DNA from: Betaproteobacteria bacterium
Lineage (GTDB): Bacteria > Pseudomonadota > Gammaproteobacteria > Burkholderiales > SG8-41
Direction: 5' to 3'
Length of the DNA stretch: 19,901 nt
NCBI GenBank assembly: GCA_029883965.1
Contig: JAOUIN010000019.1
Location: 1 to 19,901 of the forward strand
Shown: positions 1 to 7,748 of the stretch, piece after piece
Layout of the letters: every line of letters starts with the position of its first letter
Numbering within the stretch: the first letter of the stretch is position 1
Notes under the pieces: model-generated
Seen by the model: only the letters and a program-made list of their open reading frames with translations
What the model was told of the DNA's origin: nothing
Databases searched by the model: none
Program-made: the position numbers and the translations under genes

Positions 1-474
1 CGCCAGCAGGTCCATCAGGTCAAGATGACGCTGGTGGTAGCGGCTGATGTAATTGTTCCATTTGAATTCACGGTCGTCCTCGCCCATATCCCAGTAACGC
101 GCTGCCTTCACGCCGTGCATCAGGCCACGGTAATGCAGCACCGGCAGATCGAACCCGCCGCCGTTCCACGACACCAGCTGCGGCGTGTATTTCTCGATGC
201 CGTCAAAAAAACGCTGGATGATCTCGCCCTCGCTCTCGCCCGCAGCGCCCAGCGACCAGACCTTGAAGCTGTCGCGGTCCTGCAGCACGCACGAGATCAC
301 CAGCACGCGATGAAGATAATGCGGCAGAAAATCGTTGCCGGTCGTTTGCCGCCGCAGCTGGAATGCCATTTCGGCGACGTCATGGTCGGACACTGTCGCA
401 TCGAGCGCGTGCAGACGACGGATGCCCGCGACATCAGGGACTGTCTCGATATCAAACACCAGCACGGGATTCAC
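1..474 (-). CDS. Predicted 3'-5' exonuclease, PolB-like (DEDD superfamily), 3' end cut by window edge
   Basis: The 158 visible codons resemble the family of predicted 3'-5' exonucleases related to the proofreading domain of DNA polymerase B. Exo I is VFDIETVPD near residues 6-14, with the metal-binding Asp and Glu. Exo II is SWNGGGFDLPVL around residues 100-111. HLDLMDLLA near the end matches the conserved stretch before Exo III, which lies beyond the left edge. The start is GTG at 474, preceded by AAAGGT seven bases upstream; a second in-frame GTG three codons on is possible. The gene begins 37 bases after cysM, behind an AT-rich block. Its nucleic acid substrate is unknown; a role in DNA repair or RNA trimming is only inferred from the fold. 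Family call good, function open. Confidence 0.85.
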   Translation of the reverse strand, partial: MNPVLVFDIETVPDVAGIRRLHALDATVSDHDVAEMAFQLRRQTTGNDFLPHYLHRVLVISCVLQDRDSFKVWSLGAAGESEGEIIQRFFDGIEKYTPQLVSWNGGGFDLPVLHYRGLMHGVKAARYWDMGEDDREFKWNNYISRYHQRHLDLMDLLA

Positions 475-483
475 AAAAAGACC

Positions 484-514
484 TTTAAAAACAAATACTT
501 ATGTTATTTACTTA
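484..514 (-). repeat. AT-rich block after the cysM stop, first copy of the paired block
   Basis: On the minus strand this begins with the cysM TAA, runs GTAAATAACATAAGTAT and ends TTGTTTTTAAA, just before the AAAGGT ribosome site of the exonuclease gene. It shares 25 of 31 bases with 11944-11974. It contains direct repeats of TAAGTA. It may be a promoter region for the exonuclease gene, though no good -35/-10 pair is visible. Confidence 0.5.
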
Positions 515-1402
515 GGTGCCGGGAAAAACACCGGTCGACAGGTAACGATCACCACGATCACAGATGATGGTGACAATGACGGCGTCCTGCACCTCCGCCG
601 AGATCTGTAGCGCCGCCCACACCGCACCGCCCGAAGAGACTCCGGCGAAGATGCCTTCCTCGCGCGCAAGCCGTCGCGCCATGACTTCAGCGTCGTTCTG
701 CGTGACCTCGACCACGCGATCGACCCGGGACCAGTCGCAGATCTTCGGCAGGTACGCTTCGGGCCATTTGCGGATGCCCGCAATCTGCGATCCCTCCGAT
801 GGCTGGCAGCCGATGATCCGGATTTCGGGATTCTTCTCCTTGAGAAAACGCGACACGCCCATGATCGTGCCGGTCGTACCCATGCTCGAAATGAAATGGG
901 TCACCCGCCCTTCGGTATCGCGCCAGATTTCAGGCCCCGTGCCTTCATAGTGTGCGCGCGGATTGTCCGGATTCGAAAACTGGTCGAGCATGACACCGCG
1001 GCCCTCGCGCACCATGCGTTCTGCGACATCACGTGCGCCCTCCATGCTGACTTCCTTGGGCGTCAGCACCAGTTCTGCACCGTAGGCGCGCATGGTTTGT
1101 TGCCGTTCGAGCGACTGATTTTCCGGCATGACCAGCACCATGCGGTAACCCATGATCGCCGCAGCCATGGCCAGAGCGATGCCGGTATTGCCGCTGGTGG
1201 GCTCGATCAACGTGTCGCCGGGTTTGATCGTGCCACGTTCCTGCGCGCGGCGGATCATCGACAGCGCCGGCCGGTCTTTCACCGATCCTGCGGGATTGTC
1301 GCCCTCCAGCTTGGCCAGAATCACGTTGCTGGTCCTGCCCGGTATGCGCTTCAGCCTGACCAGCGGCGTATTGCCGACAAAATCTTCCAGAGTCTTGTAC
1401 AT
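512..1402 (-). CDS. cysM: Cysteine synthase B (O-acetylserine sulfhydrylase B)
   Basis: This PLP enzyme makes cysteine from O-acetylserine and sulfide or thiosulfate in the cytoplasm. At 296 residues it has normal CysM length. The PLP lysine is K42 in GSVKDRPA, the substrate loop is TSGNTG (69-74), the phosphate-binding loop is GTTGT (175-179), and SSGG lies at 256-259. ICDRGDRYLSTGVF near the C-terminus carries the Cys (C280) typical of CysM where CysK has Ser, and GIRKWPEAYLP (209-219) is also CysM-like. It is the last gene of the lapA-to-cysM run and starts three bases after the hldD stop, with GGGGA overlapping that stop as a likely ribosome site. Serine supply by serA and serC upstream is a metabolic link only. 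Confidence 0.96.
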   Translation of the reverse strand: MYKTLEDFVGNTPLVRLKRIPGRTSNVILAKLEGDNPAGSVKDRPALSMIRRAQERGTIKPGDTLIEPTSGNTGIALAMAAAIMGYRMVLVMPENQSLERQQTMRAYGAELVLTPKEVSMEGARDVAERMVREGRGVMLDQFSNPDNPRAHYEGTGPEIWRDTEGRVTHFISSMGTTGTIMGVSRFLKEKNPEIRIIGCQPSEGSQIAGIRKWPEAYLPKICDWSRVDRVVEVTQNDAEVMARRLAREEGIFAGVSSGGAVWAALQISAEVQDAVIVTIICDRGDRYLSTGVFPGT

Positions 1403-1405
1403 CGA

Positions 1406-2404
1406 TCAGTCCCCGGTTTTTGCCAGCAACTGTTTACAGTACCCCGCCACACCCTGCTCGACGGTCAAAAACGAATCCTGGTAACCCGTCGCCCGCAGCG
1501 CCGTCAGGTCGGCCTGGGTATAGCTCTGGTATTTGCCCTTGAGGTCCCCGGGAAAGGGGATGTAGCGCACGATGCGCTGCTGCTGCATGTCGGCCAGGGA
1601 CAGAGGCGGCTCGCCCGCAGCCGCACGGCAAGCGTTCACGGTCGCTACGGCGACATCGTTGAACGACTGCGCCGCACCGGTGCCGCAATTGAATACGCCG
1701 GATTTGCGCGGATTCTGCAGAAAAAACAGGTTGACCTTGACCACATCCTCGACCGATACGAAATCGCGGCGCTGTTCACCATTGCCATAACCGCCGCTGC
1801 CTTCAAACAAGCGCACATGCCCATCCGCGCGATACTGGTTGAAGAAGTGATAGGCCACCGACGCCATGCGCCCCTTGTGCTGCTCGCGGTCGCCGTAGAC
1901 GTTGAAATAGCGCAACCCCACGACCTGCGACCCGCCGGGCGGCAGCCGCCGCACGCGCTGGTCAAACAGCAGTTTCGAATAGCCGTAGACATTCAGCGGC
2001 CCCTCGCAGCCCGGTTCTTCGCTGAATTTGTCGCTGGCACCATAGGTTGCTGCCGACGATGCATAAATCAGCGGTATCAGGTCGGCCGTGCAGAAATCCA
2101 GCAATGCGCACGAGTAGGCGTAGTTGGTGTCCATGACGTAACGGCCGTCACTGGCCGTGGTGTCCGAGCACGCACCCTGATGAAATATGGCCTTGAACTC
2201 GCGGCGAAAGTCGCCGGCACGCACGCGCGTGAGAAACTCATCCTTGTCGATGTAATCCGCAATCGTGCAATCCACCAGATTGCGGAACTTGTCCCCCTGC
2301 GTGAGATCATCCACCGCGAGGATGTCGGTGATGCCCTGCGCATTCAGGCCTTTGACCAGATTGGCGCCGATGAACCCGGCGGCCCCGGTGACCACATACA
2401 TCAT
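1406..2404 (-). CDS. hldD: ADP-L-glycero-D-manno-heptose 6-epimerase
   Basis: HldD converts ADP-D-glycero-beta-D-manno-heptose to the L-glycero form, the last step in making the heptose donor for the LPS inner core. It is an extended short-chain dehydrogenase of 332 residues. The nucleotide-binding loop is TGAAGFIG (6-13), and the catalytic Tyr and Lys are in YGYSK (Y140, K144). The QHKGRMAS segment holds the second conserved lysine (K177), and RYFNVYG and RRDFVSVEDVV are family signatures. The start ATG at 2404 overlaps the rfaE1 stop as ATGA, with GGGAG seven bases upstream; the next codon is also ATG, so a one-residue shorter product is possible. Overlap with the kinase gene suggests translational coupling of consecutive pathway steps. 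Confidence 0.97.
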   Translation of the reverse strand: MMYVVTGAAGFIGANLVKGLNAQGITDILAVDDLTQGDKFRNLVDCTIADYIDKDEFLTRVRAGDFRREFKAIFHQGACSDTTASDGRYVMDTNYAYSCALLDFCTADLIPLIYASSAATYGASDKFSEEPGCEGPLNVYGYSKLLFDQRVRRLPPGGSQVVGLRYFNVYGDREQHKGRMASVAYHFFNQYRADGHVRLFEGSGGYGNGEQRRDFVSVEDVVKVNLFFLQNPRKSGVFNCGTGAAQSFNDVAVATVNACRAAAGEPPLSLADMQQQRIVRYIPFPGDLKGKYQSYTQADLTALRATGYQDSFLTVEQGVAGYCKQLLAKTGD

Positions 2405-3414
2405 GCCTTTTCTCCCGTCGCTTCGGCCGGAAAAAGCTCATCGGGGTAAACCACCGCCGTCCCGAATTTGCCGACGACAATGCCGGCAGCGCGATTGGCA
2501 ATGCGCATCGCGCTCTCCAGATCCTGCCCGGCGGCCAGCATGACGCCTACGGTTGCGATCACCGTGTCACCGGCGCCGCTGACATCATAGACTTCGCGCG
2601 CCTGCACCGGCACATGCACCCGCTTGCCGCGCTGATATAACGTCATGCCCTCCTCGCTGCGCGTCATCAGCACCGCGCCGAAGCCCAGGCGTTCTCGCAG
2701 GCGCTGCGCTTTTGCGGTAAGCGCCTGTTCGCTGCTCCAGTCGCCGATGACCGATTGCAACTCGGCACGGTTCGGCGTCACCAGCGTGGCACCGCGATAA
2801 CGTGAATAGTCATTGCCTTTGGGATCGACCAGCACCGGCACCCCGGCGCGGCGCGCCAGCGCGATCATCCGCGCAATATGCGCGAGTCCGCCCTTGCCGT
2901 AATCCGACAGGATGACGACGCTGCAACCCTTCAGCAGCCGCTGGAAATCCTTGAGCTTGGACGCCAGCACTTCATGGCTCGGCAGCGTTTCAAAATCCGC
3001 GCGCAACAGCTGCTGCTGCCGGCCGATCACGCGCAGTTTCACGGTCGTCGCAACCGTCGGGTCGTTATGCAGACTCGCGGTGATATGTTCACGCTTGAGC
3101 ATTTGCCGCAGACGGCGTCCGGCCTCGTCACGCCCGACGACCGACAGCAGCGACGCCTTTGCCCCCAGCGCCGCGGCGTTGCGCGCGACGTTGGCCGCGC
3201 CGCCCGGACGTTCCTCGACCCGATCGACCTTGACCACCGGCACCGGTGCCTCCGGGGAAATGCGGCTGACCTCGCCGAACCAGTAACGGTCGAGCATTAC
3301 GTCACCGACCACCAGTATCCGGGCACGGCGAATCCGCCCGCGCAATGGCGTCACCGGTGCCGCCCGCATAGTGCGGCCCGTGCCTGTTTTCCCGGCGCGT
3401 TTTGTCTTGATCAT
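2401..3414 (-). CDS. rfaE1: D-glycero-beta-D-manno-heptose-7-phosphate kinase (stand-alone HldE domain 1)
   Basis: This PfkB/ribokinase-fold enzyme phosphorylates heptose 7-phosphate at C1 during ADP-heptose synthesis. The core motifs are GDVMLDRYWFGEVSRISPEAP (37-57), GGAANVARN (71-79), SDYGKGGL (170-177) and the anion hole with catalytic base DVSGAGDT (277-284, base D283). At 337 residues it has only the kinase domain. The adenylyltransferase domain fused in E. coli HldE is absent here, so a separate hldC must lie elsewhere. The N-terminal 30 residues are basic and poorly conserved, so the true start may be the ATG at codon 16 (3369); I keep 3414 because it sits 12 bases after the pyrF stop. 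The 3' end overlaps hldD by four bases. Confidence 0.94.
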   Translation of the reverse strand: MIKTKRAGKTGTGRTMRAAPVTPLRGRIRRARILVVGDVMLDRYWFGEVSRISPEAPVPVVKVDRVEERPGGAANVARNAAALGAKASLLSVVGRDEAGRRLRQMLKREHITASLHNDPTVATTVKLRVIGRQQQLLRADFETLPSHEVLASKLKDFQRLLKGCSVVILSDYGKGGLAHIARMIALARRAGVPVLVDPKGNDYSRYRGATLVTPNRAELQSVIGDWSSEQALTAKAQRLRERLGFGAVLMTRSEEGMTLYQRGKRVHVPVQAREVYDVSGAGDTVIATVGVMLAAGQDLESAMRIANRAAGIVVGKFGTAVVYPDELFPAEATGEKA

Positions 3415-3426
3415 GAAGTCTCTATT

Positions 3427-4146
3427 TTACCGGCTGAGTGCGGCGCTGACGTCGGCGTTGATACGCTCGAGCACCGCGAGCGGATCTGCCGCACGCGTAA
3501 TCGGCCGCCCGACGACCAGATAGTCCGCGCCATTGCTGATGGCAGTCTGCGGCGTGACGATGCGCTTCTGGTCATCCTGCGCCGTATCGGCCAGACGTAT
3601 GCCGGGGGTCACGAGACAGAACGACTGGCCACAGGCCCGGCGCAGCAGTGGCGCCTCCTGTGCGGAGCAGACCACGCCGTCCATGCCGCTGGCTGCTGCG
3701 AGGCGCGCCAGCCTTTCGGCCAGCGCCTGCGGCGATTCGGCATGACCGATTTCGCGCAAATCATCCGCATTGAGGCTGGTCAGGACCGTGACCGCAATCA
3801 GCAGCGGCGGCCGCGGCAATCCGGCAAGCGCCTCGCGTGCTGCCTGCATCATTGCCCGCCCGCCGCTGGCGTGCACATTCATCATCCAGACGCCCAGCGC
3901 CGCCGCAGACTTGCAGGCAGCAGCGACCGTATTCGGTATGTCGTGATACTTCAGATCAAGAAACACGTCGAACCCGCGTCCGGCCAGCTGCTCGACCAGC
4001 GCCGGCCCGGCGACGGTAAACAATTCCTTGCCCACTTTGATGCGGCAAAGTGCAGGATCAAGCCGCCGCACAAAATCGAGCGCCGCATCGACTTCCTGAA
4101 AATCCAGCGCGACCACGACGCGCGACCCTTTTTTCCCCGCGCTCAT
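3427..4146 (-). CDS. pyrF: Orotidine 5'-phosphate decarboxylase
   Basis: PyrF performs the last step of de novo UMP synthesis. The 239-residue product has the TIM-barrel signatures of the short bacterial class: VVVALDF at the N-terminus, CRIKVGKELF (34-43), the catalytic Asp-Lys-Asp array in DLKYHDIPNTV (D64, K66, D69), VTPGIR and the phosphate-binding GADYLVVGRPIT. A longer reading frame opens at 4194, but ATG at 4146 is preferred: it overlaps the lapB stop as ATGA, has AGGAGAAGGG upstream, and puts the first strand at the usual distance from the N-terminus. It sits between lapB and rfaE1; a role in supplying pyrimidine nucleotides to envelope synthesis is inference only. Confidence 0.96.
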   Translation of the reverse strand: MSAGKKGSRVVVALDFQEVDAALDFVRRLDPALCRIKVGKELFTVAGPALVEQLAGRGFDVFLDLKYHDIPNTVAAACKSAAALGVWMMNVHASGGRAMMQAAREALAGLPRPPLLIAVTVLTSLNADDLREIGHAESPQALAERLARLAAASGMDGVVCSAQEAPLLRRACGQSFCLVTPGIRLADTAQDDQKRIVTPQTAISNGADYLVVGRPITRAADPLAVLERINADVSAALSR

Positions 4147-5318
4147 ACCGGAATTCCCTTCTCCTCGGTGCGCCGCGGCGCATAGGTTTCCCATTCACCG
4201 CAGGCCGGACAATGCCAGTAGAACTGCCGCGCACGAAACCCGCAGTGCTCGCATTTGTACATCGCCAGACTGCGCGTGTGCTGATGGATCAGTTGCTTCG
4301 TCATCTGCAGGTCCTGACGGCGCTCCGCAGGCACGTCGAGCAGTTGTGCCTCGAGCAGCTTGTCCAGCCCCAGTAGCGTCGGGGTGCGCCGGACTTCGTC
4401 GCGCACCAGCCGGTAGGCTTCCTGCGAGCCACTCGCAGCCAGCGTCGCCTGATACACCAAGTCGAGCAGATCCAGCGACGCGTATTTCTCGAGAAAGCCA
4501 CGCAGCAGATTCAGGCCTTCTTCGGGCCGTCCGTCCCCCCGATAGGCATTGAGCAGACGTTCGGCAACGAGTGACAAGTAGGCCGGGTTCTGGGATTCGA
4601 TACGCTGCCACGCGGCGATTGCCGCCTGCCCGTTGCCCAGATCGCGCTCCATGTCACCGAGCAGCATGTTCGCACGCACGCACAGCCGGTGATGCGCGAG
4701 CGCTTCAGCCAGGTGCGGCCGCGCTTCGGCGGGTCGCGATTGCATCAGTTCCCGCGCAGCCATCTCGCAGTAGAAATTGGCGATCTCCTTCTGGAACGAA
4801 CGCCCGCTGAGCACTTCCAGTTTTTCCGCAGTAATGATGGCCTTGTGCCAGTCTTTTTCCTGCTCGTAGATTTCGAGAAGGAAACGCAGCGCGGTTTCCG
4901 CATGCGGCGAATCATCCAGCTTCTGAAACAGCTCTTCCGCCCGGTCGAGAAGGCCGGCCTTCAGGTAATCCTGCGCCAGTTCAAGCAACGCCTGAAACTT
5001 CTGATCCTGCGCAAGATCCTCCCGTTCCGCAAGATTCTGATGCATGCGGATCGCACGCTCGACCTCACCGCGGCGACGGAACAGGTTGCCCAGCGCAAAA
5101 TGCAGTTCAACGGTCTGCGGATTGACCTTGGCAACCTCGAGAAAGGCTTCGATGGCCTTGTCCGGTTGCTCGTTTAGCAGGAAATTCAAACCTTTGAAAT
5201 ACGAAGCCGGCAGCAGGCGGGATTCAGATACGATCTGGCGGATGTCAACGCGTGCGGCCATCCAGCCGAGTGCGAAGAACAGCGGCAACGCCAGCAGCCA
5301 CCACAGTTCGACATCCAT
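4143..5318 (-). CDS. lapB: LPS assembly protein LapB (YciM), TPR protein with rubredoxin-like zinc domain
   Basis: LapB is an inner-membrane adaptor that, in E. coli, directs FtsH degradation of LpxC and so limits LPS synthesis. The 391 residues show the expected order: an N-terminal membrane helix (about 4-20), a run of TPR repeats facing the cytoplasm from about residue 40 to 340, and a C-terminal rubredoxin-like knuckle. The four metal cysteines are C356 and C359 in CEHCGF, and C370 and C373 in CPACGEW. The length matches the family. The gene starts 12 bases after the lapA stop, with no strong Shine-Dalgarno, and ends in a four-base overlap with pyrF. Sharing an operon with heptose genes fits a role in LPS supply control. 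Confidence 0.95.
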   Translation of the reverse strand: MDVELWWLLALPLFFALGWMAARVDIRQIVSESRLLPASYFKGLNFLLNEQPDKAIEAFLEVAKVNPQTVELHFALGNLFRRRGEVERAIRMHQNLAEREDLAQDQKFQALLELAQDYLKAGLLDRAEELFQKLDDSPHAETALRFLLEIYEQEKDWHKAIITAEKLEVLSGRSFQKEIANFYCEMAARELMQSRPAEARPHLAEALAHHRLCVRANMLLGDMERDLGNGQAAIAAWQRIESQNPAYLSLVAERLLNAYRGDGRPEEGLNLLRGFLEKYASLDLLDLVYQATLAASGSQEAYRLVRDEVRRTPTLLGLDKLLEAQLLDVPAERRQDLQMTKQLIHQHTRSLAMYKCEHCGFRARQFYWHCPACGEWETYAPRRTEEKGIPV

Positions 5319-5330
5319 GGGGCTAACGCA

Positions 5331-5630
5331 TCACAACAGGTCTGGTGGCGGCGGCAGGGTTCCACCGGCCGGTGGCGGCGTCGACTGCGCCGCACGCAAT
5401 TCCCGCTTCAGGGCCGCGATCTGCCGACGCAGCCGCAGCGCCTGGAACAGGCCCGCCAGCAGGGCCAGCAGCGCACCCAGACCGGCGGCCGCGAGCAACG
5501 CGACGACCAGCGGGGCTTCCCACTGGAACCCCAGGTAGTAGCGAATCGTGACCGGGTCGGTATTGACGATCGCAAATGACAGGATCAGCAGAAACAGCAC
5601 GATCCTGAAGATCCACATGACCAGATTCAT
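5331..5630 (-). CDS. lapA: LapA family (DUF1049) inner-membrane protein
   Basis: This small 99-residue protein has two predicted membrane helices (about 4-22 and 40-62), with VNTDPVTIRYYLGFQWEAPL between them, a typical LapA/YciS pattern. A basic, probably helical stretch (LRLRRQIAALKRELRAAQ) and a proline-rich tail follow. In E. coli LapA acts with LapB and FtsH in LPS control; here too it lies directly upstream of lapB. I start at ATG 5630; the ATG four codons later (5618) would also give an intact first helix. Neither has a clear Shine-Dalgarno. A possible promoter element lies only about ten bases before the first ATG (see the promoter entry). Confidence 0.9.
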   Translation of the reverse strand: MNLVMWIFRIVLFLLILSFAIVNTDPVTIRYYLGFQWEAPLVVALLAAAGLGALLALLAGLFQALRLRRQIAALKRELRAAQSTPPPAGGTLPPPPDLL

Positions 5631-5639
5631 AGTGTAGCG

Positions 5640-5647
5640 AGAATATC
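5640..5647 (-). promoter_or_regulatory. Possible extended -10 promoter element for the lapA operon
   Basis: On the minus strand TGATATTCT reads as an extended -10 (TG, one base, TATTCT; hexamer at 5640-5645). It sits just downstream of the ihfB terminator, where a new promoter is needed if lapA is not reached by readthrough. No good -35 is seen at 16-18 bases. If used, transcription would start near 5633, only a few bases before the annotated lapA ATG. Confidence 0.35.
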
Positions 5648-5681
5648 ATGCTCGTCCTGAACCGAGGATCCCGCAGCGCAT

Positions 5682-5712
5682 AAAAAAAGCGGCATGGCCG
5701 TAGCCATGCCGC
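5682..5712 (-). terminator. Rho-independent terminator after ihfB
   Basis: The 10-base perfect inverted repeat GCGGCATGGC / GCCATGCCGC (5689-5698 and 5703-5712) has a four-base loop. On the minus strand it is followed by seven T residues (5688-5682). It lies 26 bases past the ihfB stop and separates the rpsA-ihfB unit from lapA. Confidence 0.93.
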
Positions 5713-5738
5713 GTGAAGGAACGATGCCTGATCGTCCG

Positions 5739-6023
5739 TTATTTCTTCAGATCGACGCGTTCGCGCAGTTCCTTGCCGGCCTTGAAATGAGGCACGTATT
5801 TGGCAGGCACCTGCACGCGTTCACCGGATTTCGGATTGCGCCCGGTGCGCGGCGGTCGATAGTTGAGCCCGAAGCTGCCAAAGCCACGAATCTCGATGCG
5901 CTGGCCCTGCGACAGGCTCTTGCCCATGGCATCAAGAATCATCTTAACCGCCAGTTCGGCGTCCTTGGCCACAAGCTGCGGATAGCGTGCCGCCAGTTTC
6001 GCGATCAACTCCGACTTGGTCAT
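5739..6023 (-). CDS. ihfB: Integration host factor subunit beta
   Basis: IHF-beta pairs with IHF-alpha to bend DNA sharply at specific sites in the nucleoid. The 94-residue product has the HU/IHF fold. The beta-subunit signatures are MTKSELIAKLA at the N-terminus, IEIRGFGSFGLNYRPPRTGRNP, and KYVPHFKAGKELRERV at the C-terminal end; the DNA-intercalating proline is P64 in GRNPKSG. The gene begins nine bases after the rpsA stop, and its ribosome site (AAGGGAG) overlaps that stop codon, so it is almost certainly expressed from the rpsA transcript. A perfect terminator follows. Confidence 0.97.
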   Translation of the reverse strand: MTKSELIAKLAARYPQLVAKDAELAVKMILDAMGKSLSQGQRIEIRGFGSFGLNYRPPRTGRNPKSGERVQVPAKYVPHFKAGKELRERVDLKK

Positions 6024-6032
6024 GATGCTCCC

Positions 6033-7748
6033 TTATTGTTGAGTATTGGCTGTATCCATTTTTGCTTTGAGCAGGGCACCAAGACTGGTCGTGCCCGAAC
6101 TCGCCTGTTTGTCCGAAGCCAGTTTCTGCATGGCCTCGGTATCCTCCGCAAGGTCTTTTGCCTTGATCGACAGGTTGATCGTGCGATTCTTGCGATCGAC
6201 GTTGATGATCATCGCCGTCACCGAATCACCTTCCTTCAGTTTGGTGCGGATATCTTCCACGCGATCACGGGAAACTTCGGATGCGCGCAGATAGCCTTCC
6301 ATGTCGCCATCGAGCTGAATGACCGCACCTTTGGCGTCGATTGCCTTGACCGTGCCGGTAACTACCGAATTTTTCTCGTGGCCGCCGACATAATTGGTGA
6401 ACGGGTCGCCTTCAAGCTGCTTGACGCCGAGAGAGATGCGTTCGCGCTCGACATCGATCGACAGCACCTGCGCCTCGACTTCGTCACCTTTCTTATAGTT
6501 GCGTACGGCCTCTTCGCCGGGCACATTCCACGACAGGTCCGACAGATGCACCAGGCCGTCGATGCCGCCCGCGAGACCGATGAAAATGCCGAAGTCCGTA
6601 ATCGATTTGATCTGCCCCGTAACCTTGTCGCCCTTTTTGGAGTTCATCGAGAACTCTTCCCAGGGGTTCGCCATACACTGTTTCATGCCCAGCGAAATGC
6701 GGCGGCGCTCTTCGTCGATCTCGAGCACCATGACTTCCACTTCGTCACCCAGCTGCACGACTTTGGACGGATGTACGTTCTTGTTGGTCCAGTCCATTTC
6801 GGAAACATGCACCAGACCTTCGATGCCCGGCTCGATCTCCACAAACGCACCGTAATCGGTCAGGTTGGAAACCTTGCCGAACAGGCGGGTGTTCGGCGGA
6901 TAGCGGCGCGACAGGCCCACCCACGGGTCTTCGCCCAGCTGTTTCATGCCCAGGGAAACACGATTCTTTTCCTGGTCGAACTTGAGTACTTTGGCGGTGA
7001 CTTCATCACCGACGGCGAGCATCTCGGACGGATGTTTGACGCGGCGCCATGCAAGGTCGGTGATGTGCAGCAGACCATCGATGCCGCCGAGGTCGACGAA
7101 CGCACCGTAATCGGTGATGTTCTTGACGATACCCTTGACGGTAATGCCTTCGCGCAGGTTTTCAAGCAGCTTCTGGCGCTCTTCACCCTGGCTGGCCTCG
7201 AGCACGGCGCGACGCGACACCACAACATTGTTGCGCTTGCGATCGAGCTTGATGACCTTGAATTCCATTTCCTTGTTTTCGTACGGCGTCGTGTCCTTGA
7301 CCGGACGCGTATCCACCAGCGAGCCGGGCAGGAACGCGCGTATGCCGTTGATCATGACGGTGAGGCCGCCTTTGACCTTGCCGCTGATCATGCCGGAAAC
7401 AATGTTGCCCTTCTCGAGGGCGTCTTCGAGTTCGTGCCAGGCGGCGAGGCGTTTGGCCTTGTCACGCGACAGACGGGTCTCACCATGGCCGTCTTCGAGC
7501 GATTCGATCGCAACGCTGACGAAATCACCAGGCTTCACTTCGATCTGGCCGCGATCGTCATGGAATTCTTCCACGGCGACATAGCTTTCGGATTTCAGAC
7601 CGGCATTAACCACTACAAAATTGTCATCAATACGCACAACTTCGGCGGTAATCACTTCGCCGATGCGCATTTCTTTCGTCGCCAGACTCTCTTCAAAGAG
7701 CGCGGCAAAACTTTCAGAAGGTACTGCTTGGGAGGATGTTTTAATCAT
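6033..7748 (-). CDS. rpsA: 30S ribosomal protein S1
   Basis: S1 binds and unfolds mRNA leaders on the 30S subunit. The product has 571 residues and six S1/OB repeats at roughly 29-95, 115-180, 201-269, 286-356, 373-443 and 460-529. The repeats that follow the canonical pattern (DYGAFVDL, GIDGLLHITDLAW, ISLGMKQ) are domains 3 to 5; domains 1 and 2 are the divergent ribosome-binding type, as in E. coli S1. The frame stays open upstream to 7901, but that stretch crosses a terminator and has no S1 homology; ATG at 7748 gives the normal N-terminus (ESFAALFEESL). No Shine-Dalgarno precedes it, in keeping with the weak sites known for rpsA. Autoregulation by S1 is established in E. coli and only inferred here. 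Confidence 0.98.
   Translation of the reverse strand: MIKTSSQAVPSESFAALFEESLATKEMRIGEVITAEVVRIDDNFVVVNAGLKSESYVAVEEFHDDRGQIEVKPGDFVSVAIESLEDGHGETRLSRDKAKRLAAWHELEDALEKGNIVSGMISGKVKGGLTVMINGIRAFLPGSLVDTRPVKDTTPYENKEMEFKVIKLDRKRNNVVVSRRAVLEASQGEERQKLLENLREGITVKGIVKNITDYGAFVDLGGIDGLLHITDLAWRRVKHPSEMLAVGDEVTAKVLKFDQEKNRVSLGMKQLGEDPWVGLSRRYPPNTRLFGKVSNLTDYGAFVEIEPGIEGLVHVSEMDWTNKNVHPSKVVQLGDEVEVMVLEIDEERRRISLGMKQCMANPWEEFSMNSKKGDKVTGQIKSITDFGIFIGLAGGIDGLVHLSDLSWNVPGEEAVRNYKKGDEVEAQVLSIDVERERISLGVKQLEGDPFTNYVGGHEKNSVVTGTVKAIDAKGAVIQLDGDMEGYLRASEVSRDRVEDIRTKLKEGDSVTAMIINVDRKNRTINLSIKAKDLAEDTEAMQKLASDKQASSGTTSLGALLKAKMDTANTQQ

Noticed and set aside
896..2449. A 517-codon plus-strand open frame opposite cysM and hldD.
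   Set aside because: It crosses two well-supported genes in antisense and shows the His-, Arg- and Ala-rich composition of a shadow frame.
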